Assembly (NCBI GenBank): GCA_002508545.1
Contig: DAVH01000006.1
Coordinates: 1-5,670, forward strand
Source of the DNA: Methanomassiliicoccus sp. UBA6
GTDB taxonomy: Archaea > Thermoplasmatota > Thermoplasmata > Methanomassiliicoccales > Methanomassiliicoccaceae
Direction: 5' to 3'
DNA: 5,670 nucleotides
Numbering within the stretch: position 1 is the first letter of the stretch; each line of letters opens with the position of its first letter. Shown in pieces: positions 1 through 5,535 of this stretch. The notes beneath the pieces were generated by a model, which was not told the origin of the DNA, ran no database searches, and saw only the letters and a program-made list of their open reading frames with translations. The translations under genes were made by a program, and so were the position numbers.

Positions 1-132
1 CTTGATGAAATTGGGATTGTTCTGCGTGCGGGCCGAGCTCTTCACGAGCGCGGTGTTAGGATAATGTTTTAGAAAACATTTTCGAATGACGATCGGACCA
101 GCATGATCGGTGGTCGGACGGCAGCCGAACAT
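1..132 (-). CDS. Possible 5' part of a leftward gene running off the left edge (unrecognised)
   Basis: A leftward reading frame is open from the window edge up to an ATG at 130-132 and further to another ATG at 208-210, which has an in-frame TAA just upstream. Read from 132 it gives 44 residues, including the stretches HAGPIVIRKCF, KHYPNTALV and SSARTQNNPNFIK. Nineteen codons at the edge are almost all G/C-ending (about 17 of 19), like the clear genes here. The codons around 62-95 (AAA, TTT, CTA, TAT) are A/T-ending and atypical. I prefer the 132 start because the 210 start would leave only 21 bp to the divergent antiporter gene. I do not recognise the protein. A rightward frame ending at the TAA of 59-61 is also open, so the strand is not settled. 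Confidence 0.25.
   Translation of the reverse strand, partial: MFGCRPTTDHAGPIVIRKCFLKHYPNTALVKSSARTQNNPNFIK
63..80. repeat. Inverted repeat, 8-bp arms with 2-nt spacer
   Basis: AATGTTTT at 63-70 is followed by AG and then the exact reverse complement AAAACATT at 73-80. The element is A/T-rich in a G/C-rich setting. It could be an operator for a dimeric regulator, or a weak hairpin at the end of a rightward transcript. It lies about 150 bp upstream of the antiporter start, and inside the possible leftward reading frame if that frame is real. Confidence 0.45.
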
Positions 133-191
133 CCGGCGGGGTTCCGGGCACTGGGCCAGAGATGCTGGAGGAAGCTTCTCCACGTTCCAAA

Positions 192-207
192 GCCTTGTAT
201 ACGAGGC
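192..207. repeat. Near-perfect 16-bp palindrome over the candidate antiporter promoter
   Basis: GCCTTGTATACGAGGC is symmetric except for one base pair (T196/G203). It is centred on the GTATAC core that also forms the best TATA-like sequence before the antiporter. A protein bound here would cover the TATA element, so a repressor site is plausible. The function is inferred from position and symmetry only. Confidence 0.4.
196..201 (+). promoter_or_regulatory. Candidate TATA box for the antiporter unit
   Basis: TGTATA is centred about 33 bp before the ATG at 232. With the usual archaeal spacing of about 25 bp from TATA to transcription start, the mRNA would begin around 222-226, leaving a leader of 10 nt or less. 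No clear Shine-Dalgarno sequence precedes the ATG (local sequence CCACGGGGCC), which fits a nearly leaderless transcript. The element deviates from the TTTATATA-like consensus. Confidence 0.35.
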
Positions 208-231
208 CATTGAATCTTAATCCACGGGGCC

Positions 232-1455
232 ATGTCGGAAACGTTCGCCCTTGTGACGGTCCTGCTCGGCACGTTGCTGGCCTATTCGCTCATAGCAGGA
301 AGGCTGAGGGACAGCGTCCTGACCCCGCCAATGTTATTTTTCGCAGCTGGGCTGTTGGTAAGCCCGGTAGCCCTAGGGGTTGTGCACTTTCAAGAGAACC
401 GTGAGCTCATAGTTATCTATGCCGAACTGGCCCTGTCCCTGGCTTTGTTTAGCGACGCCGCAATGGTGGACTTCGGGACCGTTCGAAGGAACCGCCTGCC
501 GGTGAGGCTCCTGTTCATCGGTCTCCCCCTCTCCATCGGCCTGGGCACCATCCTGTCGCTCATCGTCCTCACCGGCCTCTCACTTGCGGAGGCGGGGCTG
601 ATCGGTGCCATCTTGGCGCCGACCGATGCCGCCCTGGGTCAGGCGATCCTCCACAACAAGCTTGTCCCCCAGAGGATACGCGAAGCCTTGGACGTCGAGA
701 GCGGGCTGAACGACGGCGGATCGATACCGTTCTTCGCATTGTTCATAATACTGGCACAGGAGGAGGCAGGCCAGATATCAGCCACTACATGGATCCTCTT
801 TTCCGTCGAACAGATCGGTCTCGGCATCATCATCGGTGCGTTCGTGGGGGTCGTCGGTGCGGTGCTCATCAACAGATCCATCCGTAGGGAATGGATGTCC
901 TCGAAGCGCCGTCCGCTCGCCCTTATCGTACTGGCGCTGCTCTCGTTCTTCGTGGCCGACATCGTCGGAGGAAGTGGGTTCATCTCGGCCTACATCGCAG
1001 GCCTGGCCGTCGCCGCATATCGCGCCAATATTACAGAGGAACAGGTCGAGTACGCCGAGGTGCAAGGTGAGGCCCTGAGCCTGGGGGTCTTCTTCATCCT
1101 CGGTCCCGCTTTCGCCTATCTGGCCCCCAACATTACCTGGTCGATCGTCCTCTACGCCCTGCTCAGCCTCAGCCTGGTGAGGATGTTGCCGGTCTGGGTA
1201 TCGTTGTTGGGGACGAGGTTGAGGATCAAGGACAAACTGTTCATGGGGTGGTTTGGGCCTCGAGGGCTGGCATCGATCGTGCTTGTCATCATTGCCATAG
1301 GCCGATACGAGAGCATACCGGGCATGAGCGTCGTGGTGACCGCGGGGCTCTTGACCGTCGTCATCAGCGTCTTCGCCCACGGCATCTCCGCCGCCCCGTT
1401 GGCCAAGCGCGCCTATTCGGTTCAGAAGGATGATGGGGACCAGCCTCAGGCATGA
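232..1455 (+). CDS. Na+/H+ antiporter, CPA1 (NhaP-like) family
   Basis: This is a polytopic membrane protein of 407 residues, of the type that exchanges cytoplasmic Na+ for external H+ (or the reverse) in pH and salt homeostasis. Hydrophobic helices run through nearly the whole length. Family marks are visible in order: LFSDAAMVDF near residues 72-81, the unwound-helix motif APTDA at 129-133, ESGLNDG at 156-162 with the Asn160-Asp161 pair typical of electroneutral CPA1 ion sites, GFISAYIAGL at 249-258 and GPRGLASIV at 342-350. The tail after the last helix is only about 20 residues, so the long cytoplasmic regulatory domain of many bacterial and eukaryotic exchangers is missing. The length matches archaeal NhaP proteins (about 400-430 residues). 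The ATG at 232 places the first helix right at the N-terminus. The gene ends in an ATGA overlap with the next gene, implying co-translation. Family assignment is firm; ion preference (Na+, Li+ or K+) cannot be read from sequence. Confidence 0.9.
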   Translation: MSETFALVTVLLGTLLAYSLIAGRLRDSVLTPPMLFFAAGLLVSPVALGVVHFQENRELIVIYAELALSLALFSDAAMVDFGTVRRNRLPVRLLFIGLPLSIGLGTILSLIVLTGLSLAEAGLIGAILAPTDAALGQAILHNKLVPQRIREALDVESGLNDGGSIPFFALFIILAQEEAGQISATTWILFSVEQIGLGIIIGAFVGVVGAVLINRSIRREWMSSKRRPLALIVLALLSFFVADIVGGSGFISAYIAGLAVAAYRANITEEQVEYAEVQGEALSLGVFFILGPAFAYLAPNITWSIVLYALLSLSLVRMLPVWVSLLGTRLRIKDKLFMGWFGPRGLASIVLVIIAIGRYESIPGMSVVVTAGLLTVVISVFAHGISAAPLAKRAYSVQKDDGDQPQA

Positions 1456-2069
1456 CCAAAAAGATATATTGCCCAGGCACGCGATTCGCTGCCGTGATGT
1501 CCGCCAAAAGTGCTGCAGTGACGCTGGCCGCATTGATTATCATGCTGTCACTCGGCTTGGGCACCGCCAGCGCGGACTGGTCCGCGGAGGCGGAATTCTC
1601 CGGAGAGGTGCACGTCAACTTCAACGAGTACCTTCGGGTAACGATTGAGAACACCGGGACGACGGACATGAGTGTGCAGCTCGTCGCGCTGCTCATCAGC
1701 TGGCCCGGGATGCAGACCTGGTACGAGGTGTACTCCGGCTCGGAGGTGGTCCACGCCGGCGAGACCAGGGAGTTCGTCAGCCCGCAGACCCGGATGCCCG
1801 ACGAGGTCGAGGGGACCTATCCCTACACCATATATGTCAACGCCGCAGGGGCCGACGGGCAGGCGGTCCAGAAGCAGTTCTACGGGACGGTCAAGGCCTC
1901 AAAGTTCACCGTCTCCGCGTTCGGGATCCCTGAGGAAATATTCGTCCCCGCCATGGTGACCCTCGTTCCCATAATGGTCACGCTGATCATCTTCCGCCTC
2001 GAGCGCTCGCCGAAGTGGCCGTTCGTGCAGGCGGTGCCCCGCTTCGGTCACCGGTCCCGGCGGAGGTAG
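1452..2069 (+). CDS. Exported, C-terminally membrane-anchored beta-rich surface protein, hypothetical
   Basis: I do not recognise this 205-residue protein, but its topology is clear. A basic start is followed by a hydrophobic segment at about 21-38 ending in GTASA/DW, a good signal-peptidase site near residue 41. Residues about 45-155 form an ectodomain of alternating beta-strand-like segments (VHVNFNEYLRVTIENTG, VVHAGETREFVSP, YPYTIYVNAAGADG) resembling CARDB or Ig-like sandwiches of archaeal surface proteins. A transmembrane helix lies at about 164-181, and a basic 24-residue tail ends in RSRRR. The mature part has no cysteine. The start overlaps the antiporter stop as ATGA. A second in-frame ATG at 1497 (residue 16) would give a more compact signal peptide, so the true start is uncertain. 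Coupling to the antiporter suggests a shared role at the envelope, for example as an accessory subunit. This is inference. The 3' end overlaps the convergent small gene by 22 bp. Confidence 0.75.
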   Translation: MTKKIYCPGTRFAAVMSAKSAAVTLAALIIMLSLGLGTASADWSAEAEFSGEVHVNFNEYLRVTIENTGTTDMSVQLVALLISWPGMQTWYEVYSGSEVVHAGETREFVSPQTRMPDEVEGTYPYTIYVNAAGADGQAVQKQFYGTVKASKFTVSAFGIPEEIFVPAMVTLVPIMVTLIIFRLERSPKWPFVQAVPRFGHRSRRR

Positions 2070-2248
2070 GCGTACACGGTGTAGGTGGCGAGGAAGATCA
2101 GCAGCAGGATGCTCAGCCCAGCCACCAGCCCGTTGCCGAGGAGCACCCCCACCGATAACATGAAGAGGGCGGCCAGGGTCAGGATCATGTAGACCCTGAG
2201 CTCGTAGGCCTTCCACCATCGCCTTAGGGGAGAAGCATCCGCGGACAT
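2048..2248 (-). CDS. Small two-helix membrane protein, hypothetical
   Basis: This 66-residue protein has a short polar N-terminus with a basic/aromatic patch (LRRWWKAYELR, about 8-18). Two hydrophobic helices follow, at about 19-38 and 41-61, separated by a GNG turn, and the protein ends in YLRRDR. The pattern predicts a helical hairpin with both ends in the cytoplasm by the positive-inside rule. I recognise no family. It starts 16 nt after the stop of the zinc-ribbon gene on the same strand, and GGAG lies just 5' of its ATG, so the two are probably one transcript. Its last codons overlap the end of the convergent exported-protein gene by 22 bp. The coherent two-helix pattern supports a real gene; a longer frame at 1899-2219 on this strand reads as Arg/Pro/Gly-rich shadow. 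Confidence 0.65.
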   Translation of the reverse strand: MSADASPLRRWWKAYELRVYMILTLAALFMLSVGVLLGNGLVAGLSILLLIFLATYTVYAYLRRDR

Positions 2249-2264
2249 GCTCCGGACATGGGGT

Positions 2265-2465
2265 TCAGTATTGAATAACTATGGTGCGGCACTCCCGGCA
2301 GCGTAACCCTTCCATGAAGCAGAAGCCCAGCGCATCGGGCTTCGCGAGCCCCTCCAGGCCGAGGCTCTTGGAGCTTCTCTCGGCCATCCACTTGACCCCA
2401 CCGATGAAGCTCTCCGAGCGGACGAACCCGTGCTCCATCTCCTTGCCGCACTTTGGACAGTTCAT
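2265..2465 (-). CDS. Small zinc-ribbon protein, DUF6487-like
   Basis: This 66-residue protein has a CPKC knuckle at residues 3-6 (CPKCGKEMEHGFVRS) and a second knuckle CREC at 56-59, followed by the hydrophobic end TIVIQY. The layout matches the small zinc-binding proteins I know as DUF6487: a C-terminal Cys-x2-Cys before a short beta strand, and a variable middle. The family name is recalled, not checked. Four cysteines suit one structural Zn2+. No catalytic residues are evident and the cellular role is unknown. The start is well supported: CPxCG directly follows the ATG, and GGAG lies 7 nt upstream. It is the first gene of a leftward pair with the two-helix membrane protein and is divergent from the homocitrate-synthase-like gene. 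Confidence 0.8.
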   Translation of the reverse strand: MNCPKCGKEMEHGFVRSESFIGGVKWMAERSSKSLGLEGLAKPDALGFCFMEGLRCRECRTIVIQY

Positions 2466-2472
2466 CAGAACA

Positions 2473-2476
2473 CTCC
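2473..2476 (-). promoter_or_regulatory. Ribosome binding site of the zinc-ribbon gene
   Basis: GGAG on the minus strand lies 7 nt before the ATG at 2465-2463, which is standard Shine-Dalgarno spacing. It supports this start. The divergent 2629 gene has no such motif. Confidence 0.45.
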
Positions 2477-2497
2477 GGGACAGGTATGAGGCGGATG

Positions 2498-2505
2498 CTT
2501 ATACA
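2498..2505 (-). promoter_or_regulatory. Candidate TATA box for the leftward small-protein operon
   Basis: TGTATAAG on the minus strand lies about 36 bp before the zinc-ribbon ATG. With usual spacing the transcript would start near 2476-2479, giving a leader just long enough for the GGAG. The A/T-rich inverted repeat at 2518-2530 is an alternative TATA element that would give a leader of about 34 nt. Confidence 0.35.
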
Positions 2506-2517
2506 CATTTCTAACTG

Positions 2518-2530
2518 AGAATAATATTCT
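2518..2530. repeat. Perfect 13-bp inverted repeat in the divergent promoter region
   Basis: AGAATA, a single A, then TATTCT: 6-bp arms that pair perfectly. It lies between the divergent zinc-ribbon gene and the 2629 gene, just upstream of the leftward TATA candidate. It could be an operator serving one or both directions, or a promoter element itself. No regulator gene is visible nearby. Confidence 0.4.
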
Positions 2531-2599
2531 GATCGTCAGGCATCCTTCACGATGGTTATCGGCGTCCGACATGGAAGCATCGCCGCTCATTAAATAATG

Positions 2600-2607
2600 T
2601 TATAAAT
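2600..2607 (+). promoter_or_regulatory. TATA box of the homocitrate-synthase-like gene (near-leaderless)
   Basis: TTATAAAT is centred about 25 bp before the ATG at 2629, inside an A/T-rich run that starts at about 2588. This is the best archaeal promoter match in the window. Transcription would start within a few bases of the ATG. The bases before the ATG (CTTCAACCATCC) have no Shine-Dalgarno match, as expected for a leaderless mRNA. Confidence 0.6.
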
Positions 2608-2628
2608 CTCTCTCCGCTTCAACCATCC

Positions 2629-3798
2629 ATGGACAAGGCAGCGGTCAGCCCCTTCAACCCGGTGCTGAAGGGCACCAAGGTCATCGTGTACGATTCCACC
2701 CTCCGTGATGGGGAGCAGACCCCCGGCGTGGCGTTCTCCCCGGAGCAGAAGGCCGCCATCGCCAGGATGCTCGACGATGCCGGCGTCCATCAGATCGAGG
2801 CGGGCTTCCCGGCGGTCTCGGAGAACGAGGTAAGGACCATACGGACGATATCCGAGCTCGGGCTGAAGGCCGACATCCTGGCGCTGTCCCGGGTGACCAA
2901 GGGGGACATAGACGCCGCGGTGGACGCCGGCGTGGACATGGTGCTGCTGTTCGTCGGCACGTCCGAGATCCACCTCAAGTACAAGATGAAGAAGACCCGC
3001 GAAGAGGTGCTGGCAATGACCGCTGACGCGCTCGACTACTGCAAGGCGAGAGGGGTACCGGCTTCAGTGAGCGCGGAGGACACCACCCGGACGGACCTCG
3101 ACTTCCTTATGCAATTCTACCGTGAATCGGAGGCCAACGGCGCGGCGAGGGTCGGGGTCACCGACACCCTGGGGTGCGCGACCCCGGAGGCGATCGAGTT
3201 TCTCGTGACCAGGGCCAGGCAGGAGGTGAAGGTGCCGATCGCGCTGCACCTCCATAACGACTTCGGACTGGCGACCGCCAACGCCATCGCCGGGGTGAAG
3301 GCGGGAGCCGCGGCGGTAACTACCACGGTCAACGGCATCGGGGAGCGCGCCGGGAACGTGCCGCTGGAGCAGTTCGCGGTGGCGCTGAAGTACCTCTACA
3401 GCCTGGACATCGGCATCGACTGCACCAAGATGAAGGCGCTGTCCGATCACATCTGCCAGGTGTCCGGCCTGCACAAGCCGAGGAACCAGCCGCTTGTCGG
3501 TACCAACGTGTTCGCGCACGAGTCCGGCATCCACGTCGCCGCGATCCTTAACTGCCCCATGACCTACGAGTCCATCCCGCCGGAGGCGGTCGGGAACGAG
3601 CGCCACATCATCATGGGCAAGAAGACCGGCGTGAACTACGTCAAGAGGCGGCTGGAGGAGATGCGCATCGAGGCCACCGACCAGCAGGCAGCGGAGATCT
3701 GCAAGCGCATCAAGGAACTCGGGGAGAAGAAGGGGAGGGTGAGCAACGCCGAGTTCAACGACATCGTCGCCCAGGTCATCCCTACAGCTTCACCCTGA
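2629..3798 (+). CDS. aksA: Homocitrate synthase / 2-isopropylmalate synthase family, AksA-like
   Basis: This 389-residue enzyme condenses acetyl-CoA with a 2-oxoacid. A DRE-TIM (HMGL-like) barrel carries DSTLRDGEQ at 22-30 and the family signature LRDGEQ-x10-K (25-41). HLHND at 207-211 supplies metal-binding histidines and GERAGN lies at 238-243. The linker region follows, with FAHESGIH at 295-302. The protein stops after a short helical end and lacks the roughly 110-residue leucine-sensing domain of full LeuA and CimA (about 490-520 residues). This length fits AksA, the methanogen homocitrate synthase that starts 2-oxosuberate and coenzyme B synthesis. NifV or a lysine-pathway homocitrate synthase has a similar architecture, so the choice of aksA depends on the host being a methanogen. 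A TATA box about 25 bp upstream implies a near-leaderless mRNA. The 3' end overlaps convergent pyrK by 17 bp. Confidence 0.75.
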   Translation: MDKAAVSPFNPVLKGTKVIVYDSTLRDGEQTPGVAFSPEQKAAIARMLDDAGVHQIEAGFPAVSENEVRTIRTISELGLKADILALSRVTKGDIDAAVDAGVDMVLLFVGTSEIHLKYKMKKTREEVLAMTADALDYCKARGVPASVSAEDTTRTDLDFLMQFYRESEANGAARVGVTDTLGCATPEAIEFLVTRARQEVKVPIALHLHNDFGLATANAIAGVKAGAAAVTTTVNGIGERAGNVPLEQFAVALKYLYSLDIGIDCTKMKALSDHICQVSGLHKPRNQPLVGTNVFAHESGIHVAAILNCPMTYESIPPEAVGNERHIIMGKKTGVNYVKRRLEEMRIEATDQQAAEICKRIKELGEKKGRVSNAEFNDIVAQVIPTASP

Positions 3799-4552
3799 GC
3801 CCGGCGTCGTCCCTCTTGCACTTCCCGAACTCCTTCATGCCTAGCACCTGCTCGCCCGTGAACACCGGGCCGTCGGCGCACACGCGAAGGCCGTCGATGA
3901 CGCACGATCCGCACAGCCCGGAGCCGCACTTCATCAGTCTCTCGAGGGACAGCTGGCAGGGGACGTTGTTCTCGACGCACGCCTTCAGCAGGAAGCGGTT
4001 CATGACCTCCGGACCGCAGCCCAGGACCATGTCGTAGCGCTTCTCCTTCATCATCGCGTCCGCGAGCGCCACTACCGTGCCCTTGAGGCCGTGGCTGCCG
4101 TCGTCCGTGGTCACCCGGACGTCCGATGATGCGGCACGGGCCCGCTCCTCGAAGATTATCTCGCCGGCGTTGCGCGCGCCTATGGCCACGTCCACTCGGC
4201 CGCGATCGCCCACGGCCTCGACCGCGGGGATGATCGGCGCCATGCCGACCCCGCCGCCGACCGCCAGGATGCGCTTGGCATCGAGCTTCCATCCGTTGCC
4301 GTACGGGCCGCGCAGGCCGACCATGTCGCCGGGGCGCAGGTTGGATAGCGCGAGGGTCGCCTCTCCGACCTCTTTCACGGTTATTCCGGCGTGACCGCCG
4401 ATGTGCGACAGTGACATGGGGATCTCGTCCACCCCCGGTATCCAGACCATGACGAACTGCCCGGGCCGGGCGGCCATCGGCGCCTCGAAGATCAGCGTGG
4501 TGATCCCCTTGCCGCTCTCGATGCGCTCCCTGACCCTGGTCTCAACGAGCAT
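3782..4552 (-). CDS. pyrK: Dihydroorotate dehydrogenase electron-transfer subunit PyrK
   Basis: This 256-residue iron-sulfur flavoprotein passes electrons from PyrD's FMN to NAD+ in class 1B dihydroorotate dehydrogenase. The N-terminal FAD domain shows RPGQF at 29-33, PMSLS at 45-49 (flavin-binding strand) and GPYGNGW at 82-88. The NAD-binding domain shows GGGVGMAP at 99-106 and GCGPEVM at 178-184. The C-terminal [2Fe-2S] site is Cys209, Cys214, Cys217 and Cys225, followed by DGPVF. The last loop, between Cys217 and Cys225, has only 7 residues. The length is usual for PyrK (about 250-265). The ATG lies inside the 3' end of pyrD (11-bp overlap), so translation is probably coupled; GGGGGTGG just upstream of the ATG is a poor, close Shine-Dalgarno. 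The end overlaps the convergent 2629 gene by 17 bp. Confidence 0.93.
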   Translation of the reverse strand: MLVETRVRERIESGKGITTLIFEAPMAARPGQFVMVWIPGVDEIPMSLSHIGGHAGITVKEVGEATLALSNLRPGDMVGLRGPYGNGWKLDAKRILAVGGGVGMAPIIPAVEAVGDRGRVDVAIGARNAGEIIFEERARAASSDVRVTTDDGSHGLKGTVVALADAMMKEKRYDMVLGCGPEVMNRFLLKACVENNVPCQLSLERLMKCGSGLCGSCVIDGLRVCADGPVFTGEQVLGMKEFGKCKRDDAGLRVKL

Positions 4553-5453
4553 GGGCCACCCCCACGATCTCCTTGAGGCTTCGATGCTTGTTCGCGATCA
4601 TGTACTCCGTCAGCCCGTGACATATCTCGCTGAACACCTTGAGCCCCCGGCGGCCGACCGCGCTGCCTATCTGGACCGCGCTCGCCCCGGCCATCATGTA
4701 CTCCAAGACGTCCCGCGAGCTCTCGATGCCCCCGACCCCGACGATGGGGATCTTCACCGCTCCGTGCAGCTCGTACACGCACCTCAGGCCGACGCCCTTG
4801 ACCGCCGGGCCGGATAGTCCCCCAGTGCGGTTGTACAGTATCGGCCTCCTTGCCTCGACGGATATGGCCATCGCCTTGACGGTGTTGATGGCGACGATGG
4901 CGTCCCCGCCGGCCGCCTCCACCGCCCGGGCGACGTCAAGCAGGCGGTGGGTGTTCGGCGTCAGCTTGGCCATGACCGGGATGGTGACCGCACCCTTGAC
5001 GGAAGTGATGATCGTCCCAACTGCCTCGGGATCGATGCCCACCTCCATCCCGTATCCCTTAGCGTGCGGGCAGCTGAGATTCAGCTCGATGGCCGCCGCG
5101 CCGTAATCCTCCATCTTTCCAGCGAGGGTGGTGAAGTCCTCGGGGACCGCGGCGAACAGGCTGCCGATTATCGGTACGTTGCCCTTCTTGGCGACCTCCA
5201 TCTCCTCGGCGAACGCCTCGATTCCCGGACCGGGAAGGCCCATGGCATTGATGTACCCGTCCGGGAGCTCGACCAACGTGGGATTCGGGTATCCCTTTCG
5301 GGGCTCGAGCCCTATGGACTTGGTGACGAGACCGCCAGCGCCCGCCTCCGCTACCCGGAGGAGCGAGTCTCCCGTTTCGCCCATCACGCCTGACGCCAGT
5401 AGCGTGGGGTTCCTAAGTCTTATGCCGGCGAGGTCCACCTCGAGCGTGGTCAT
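4542..5453 (-). CDS. pyrD: Dihydroorotate dehydrogenase catalytic subunit PyrD, class 1B
   Basis: This 303-residue FMN-dependent TIM-barrel enzyme oxidises dihydroorotate to orotate, the fourth step of UMP synthesis, in the cytoplasm. Visible marks are VTKSI at 43-47 (Lys45 near FMN), NAMGLPGPG at 69-77 (substrate loop), NLSCPH at 125-130 with Cys128 as the class 1 catalytic base, MAKLTPN at 161-167, Asn190, GGLSG at 211-215, and the FMN-phosphate segments GVGGI (239-243) and QIGSA (261-265). Cysteine rather than serine as base excludes the quinone-linked class 2. The adjoining pyrK makes it class 1B, an NAD-linked heterotetramer. The ATG at 5453 gives the standard class 1B N-terminus. No Shine-Dalgarno precedes it; the nearest A/T-rich stretch (CTTTTCATC, about 25-32 bp upstream) is a weak promoter candidate that would give a leaderless mRNA. 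Confidence 0.95.
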   Translation of the reverse strand: MTTLEVDLAGIRLRNPTLLASGVMGETGDSLLRVAEAGAGGLVTKSIGLEPRKGYPNPTLVELPDGYINAMGLPGPGIEAFAEEMEVAKKGNVPIIGSLFAAVPEDFTTLAGKMEDYGAAAIELNLSCPHAKGYGMEVGIDPEAVGTIITSVKGAVTIPVMAKLTPNTHRLLDVARAVEAAGGDAIVAINTVKAMAISVEARRPILYNRTGGLSGPAVKGVGLRCVYELHGAVKIPIVGVGGIESSRDVLEYMMAGASAVQIGSAVGRRGLKVFSEICHGLTEYMIANKHRSLKEIVGVAHAR

Positions 5454-5535
5454 CGCTGGACCGATTGCGTAATGGGATGAAAAGCCTTCGGTGACGATCG
5501 ACCGTCCGTTCCTGACCTGATCAAGGCGGGTGAGT

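Noticed and set aside
171..178. GAAGCTTC palindrome upstream of the antiporter
   Set aside because: Eight bases of symmetry do not extend outward, and such short palindromes are common by chance.
69..272. 67-codon leftward frame overlapping the antiporter start
   Set aside because: It would begin inside the antiporter coding region and shows no recognisable pattern; the start context is poor.
778..1533. Long 251-codon frame antisense to the antiporter
   Set aside because: Its translation is rich in Arg, Asp, Gly, Gln and His with no domain pattern. It mirrors the G/C-rich codons of a strongly recognised antiporter on the other strand.
1899..2219. 106-codon leftward frame over the two-helix protein gene
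   Set aside because: The composition is Arg/His/Pro/Gly-rich without structure, whereas the competing frame encodes two well-formed membrane helices and follows the zinc-ribbon gene at operon spacing.
2224..2508. 94-codon leftward frame over the zinc-ribbon gene
   Set aside because: It starts inside the presumed promoter and lacks the paired CxxC motifs. The other frame has the zinc ribbon and a correctly spaced ribosome binding site.
2532..2553. ATCGT...ACGAT pair in the divergent intergenic region
   Set aside because: The arms are only 5 bp with a 12-nt loop, which is expected by chance.
3064..3606. 180-codon frame antisense to the AksA-like gene
   Set aside because: It lies wholly within a gene with clear family motifs, and its Arg/Val/Gly/His-rich composition is typical of antisense shadow in G/C-rich DNA.
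3636..4292. 218-codon leftward frame overlapping pyrK and the end of the AksA-like gene
   Set aside because: It is an out-of-frame copy of the pyrK region, extremely rich in Arg and Gly. The in-frame pyrK has all expected FAD, NAD and Fe-S motifs.
5489..5504. CGGT...ACCG pair around CGATCG upstream of pyrD
   Set aside because: The 4-bp arms do not extend inward, so neither a convincing hairpin nor an operator can be claimed.
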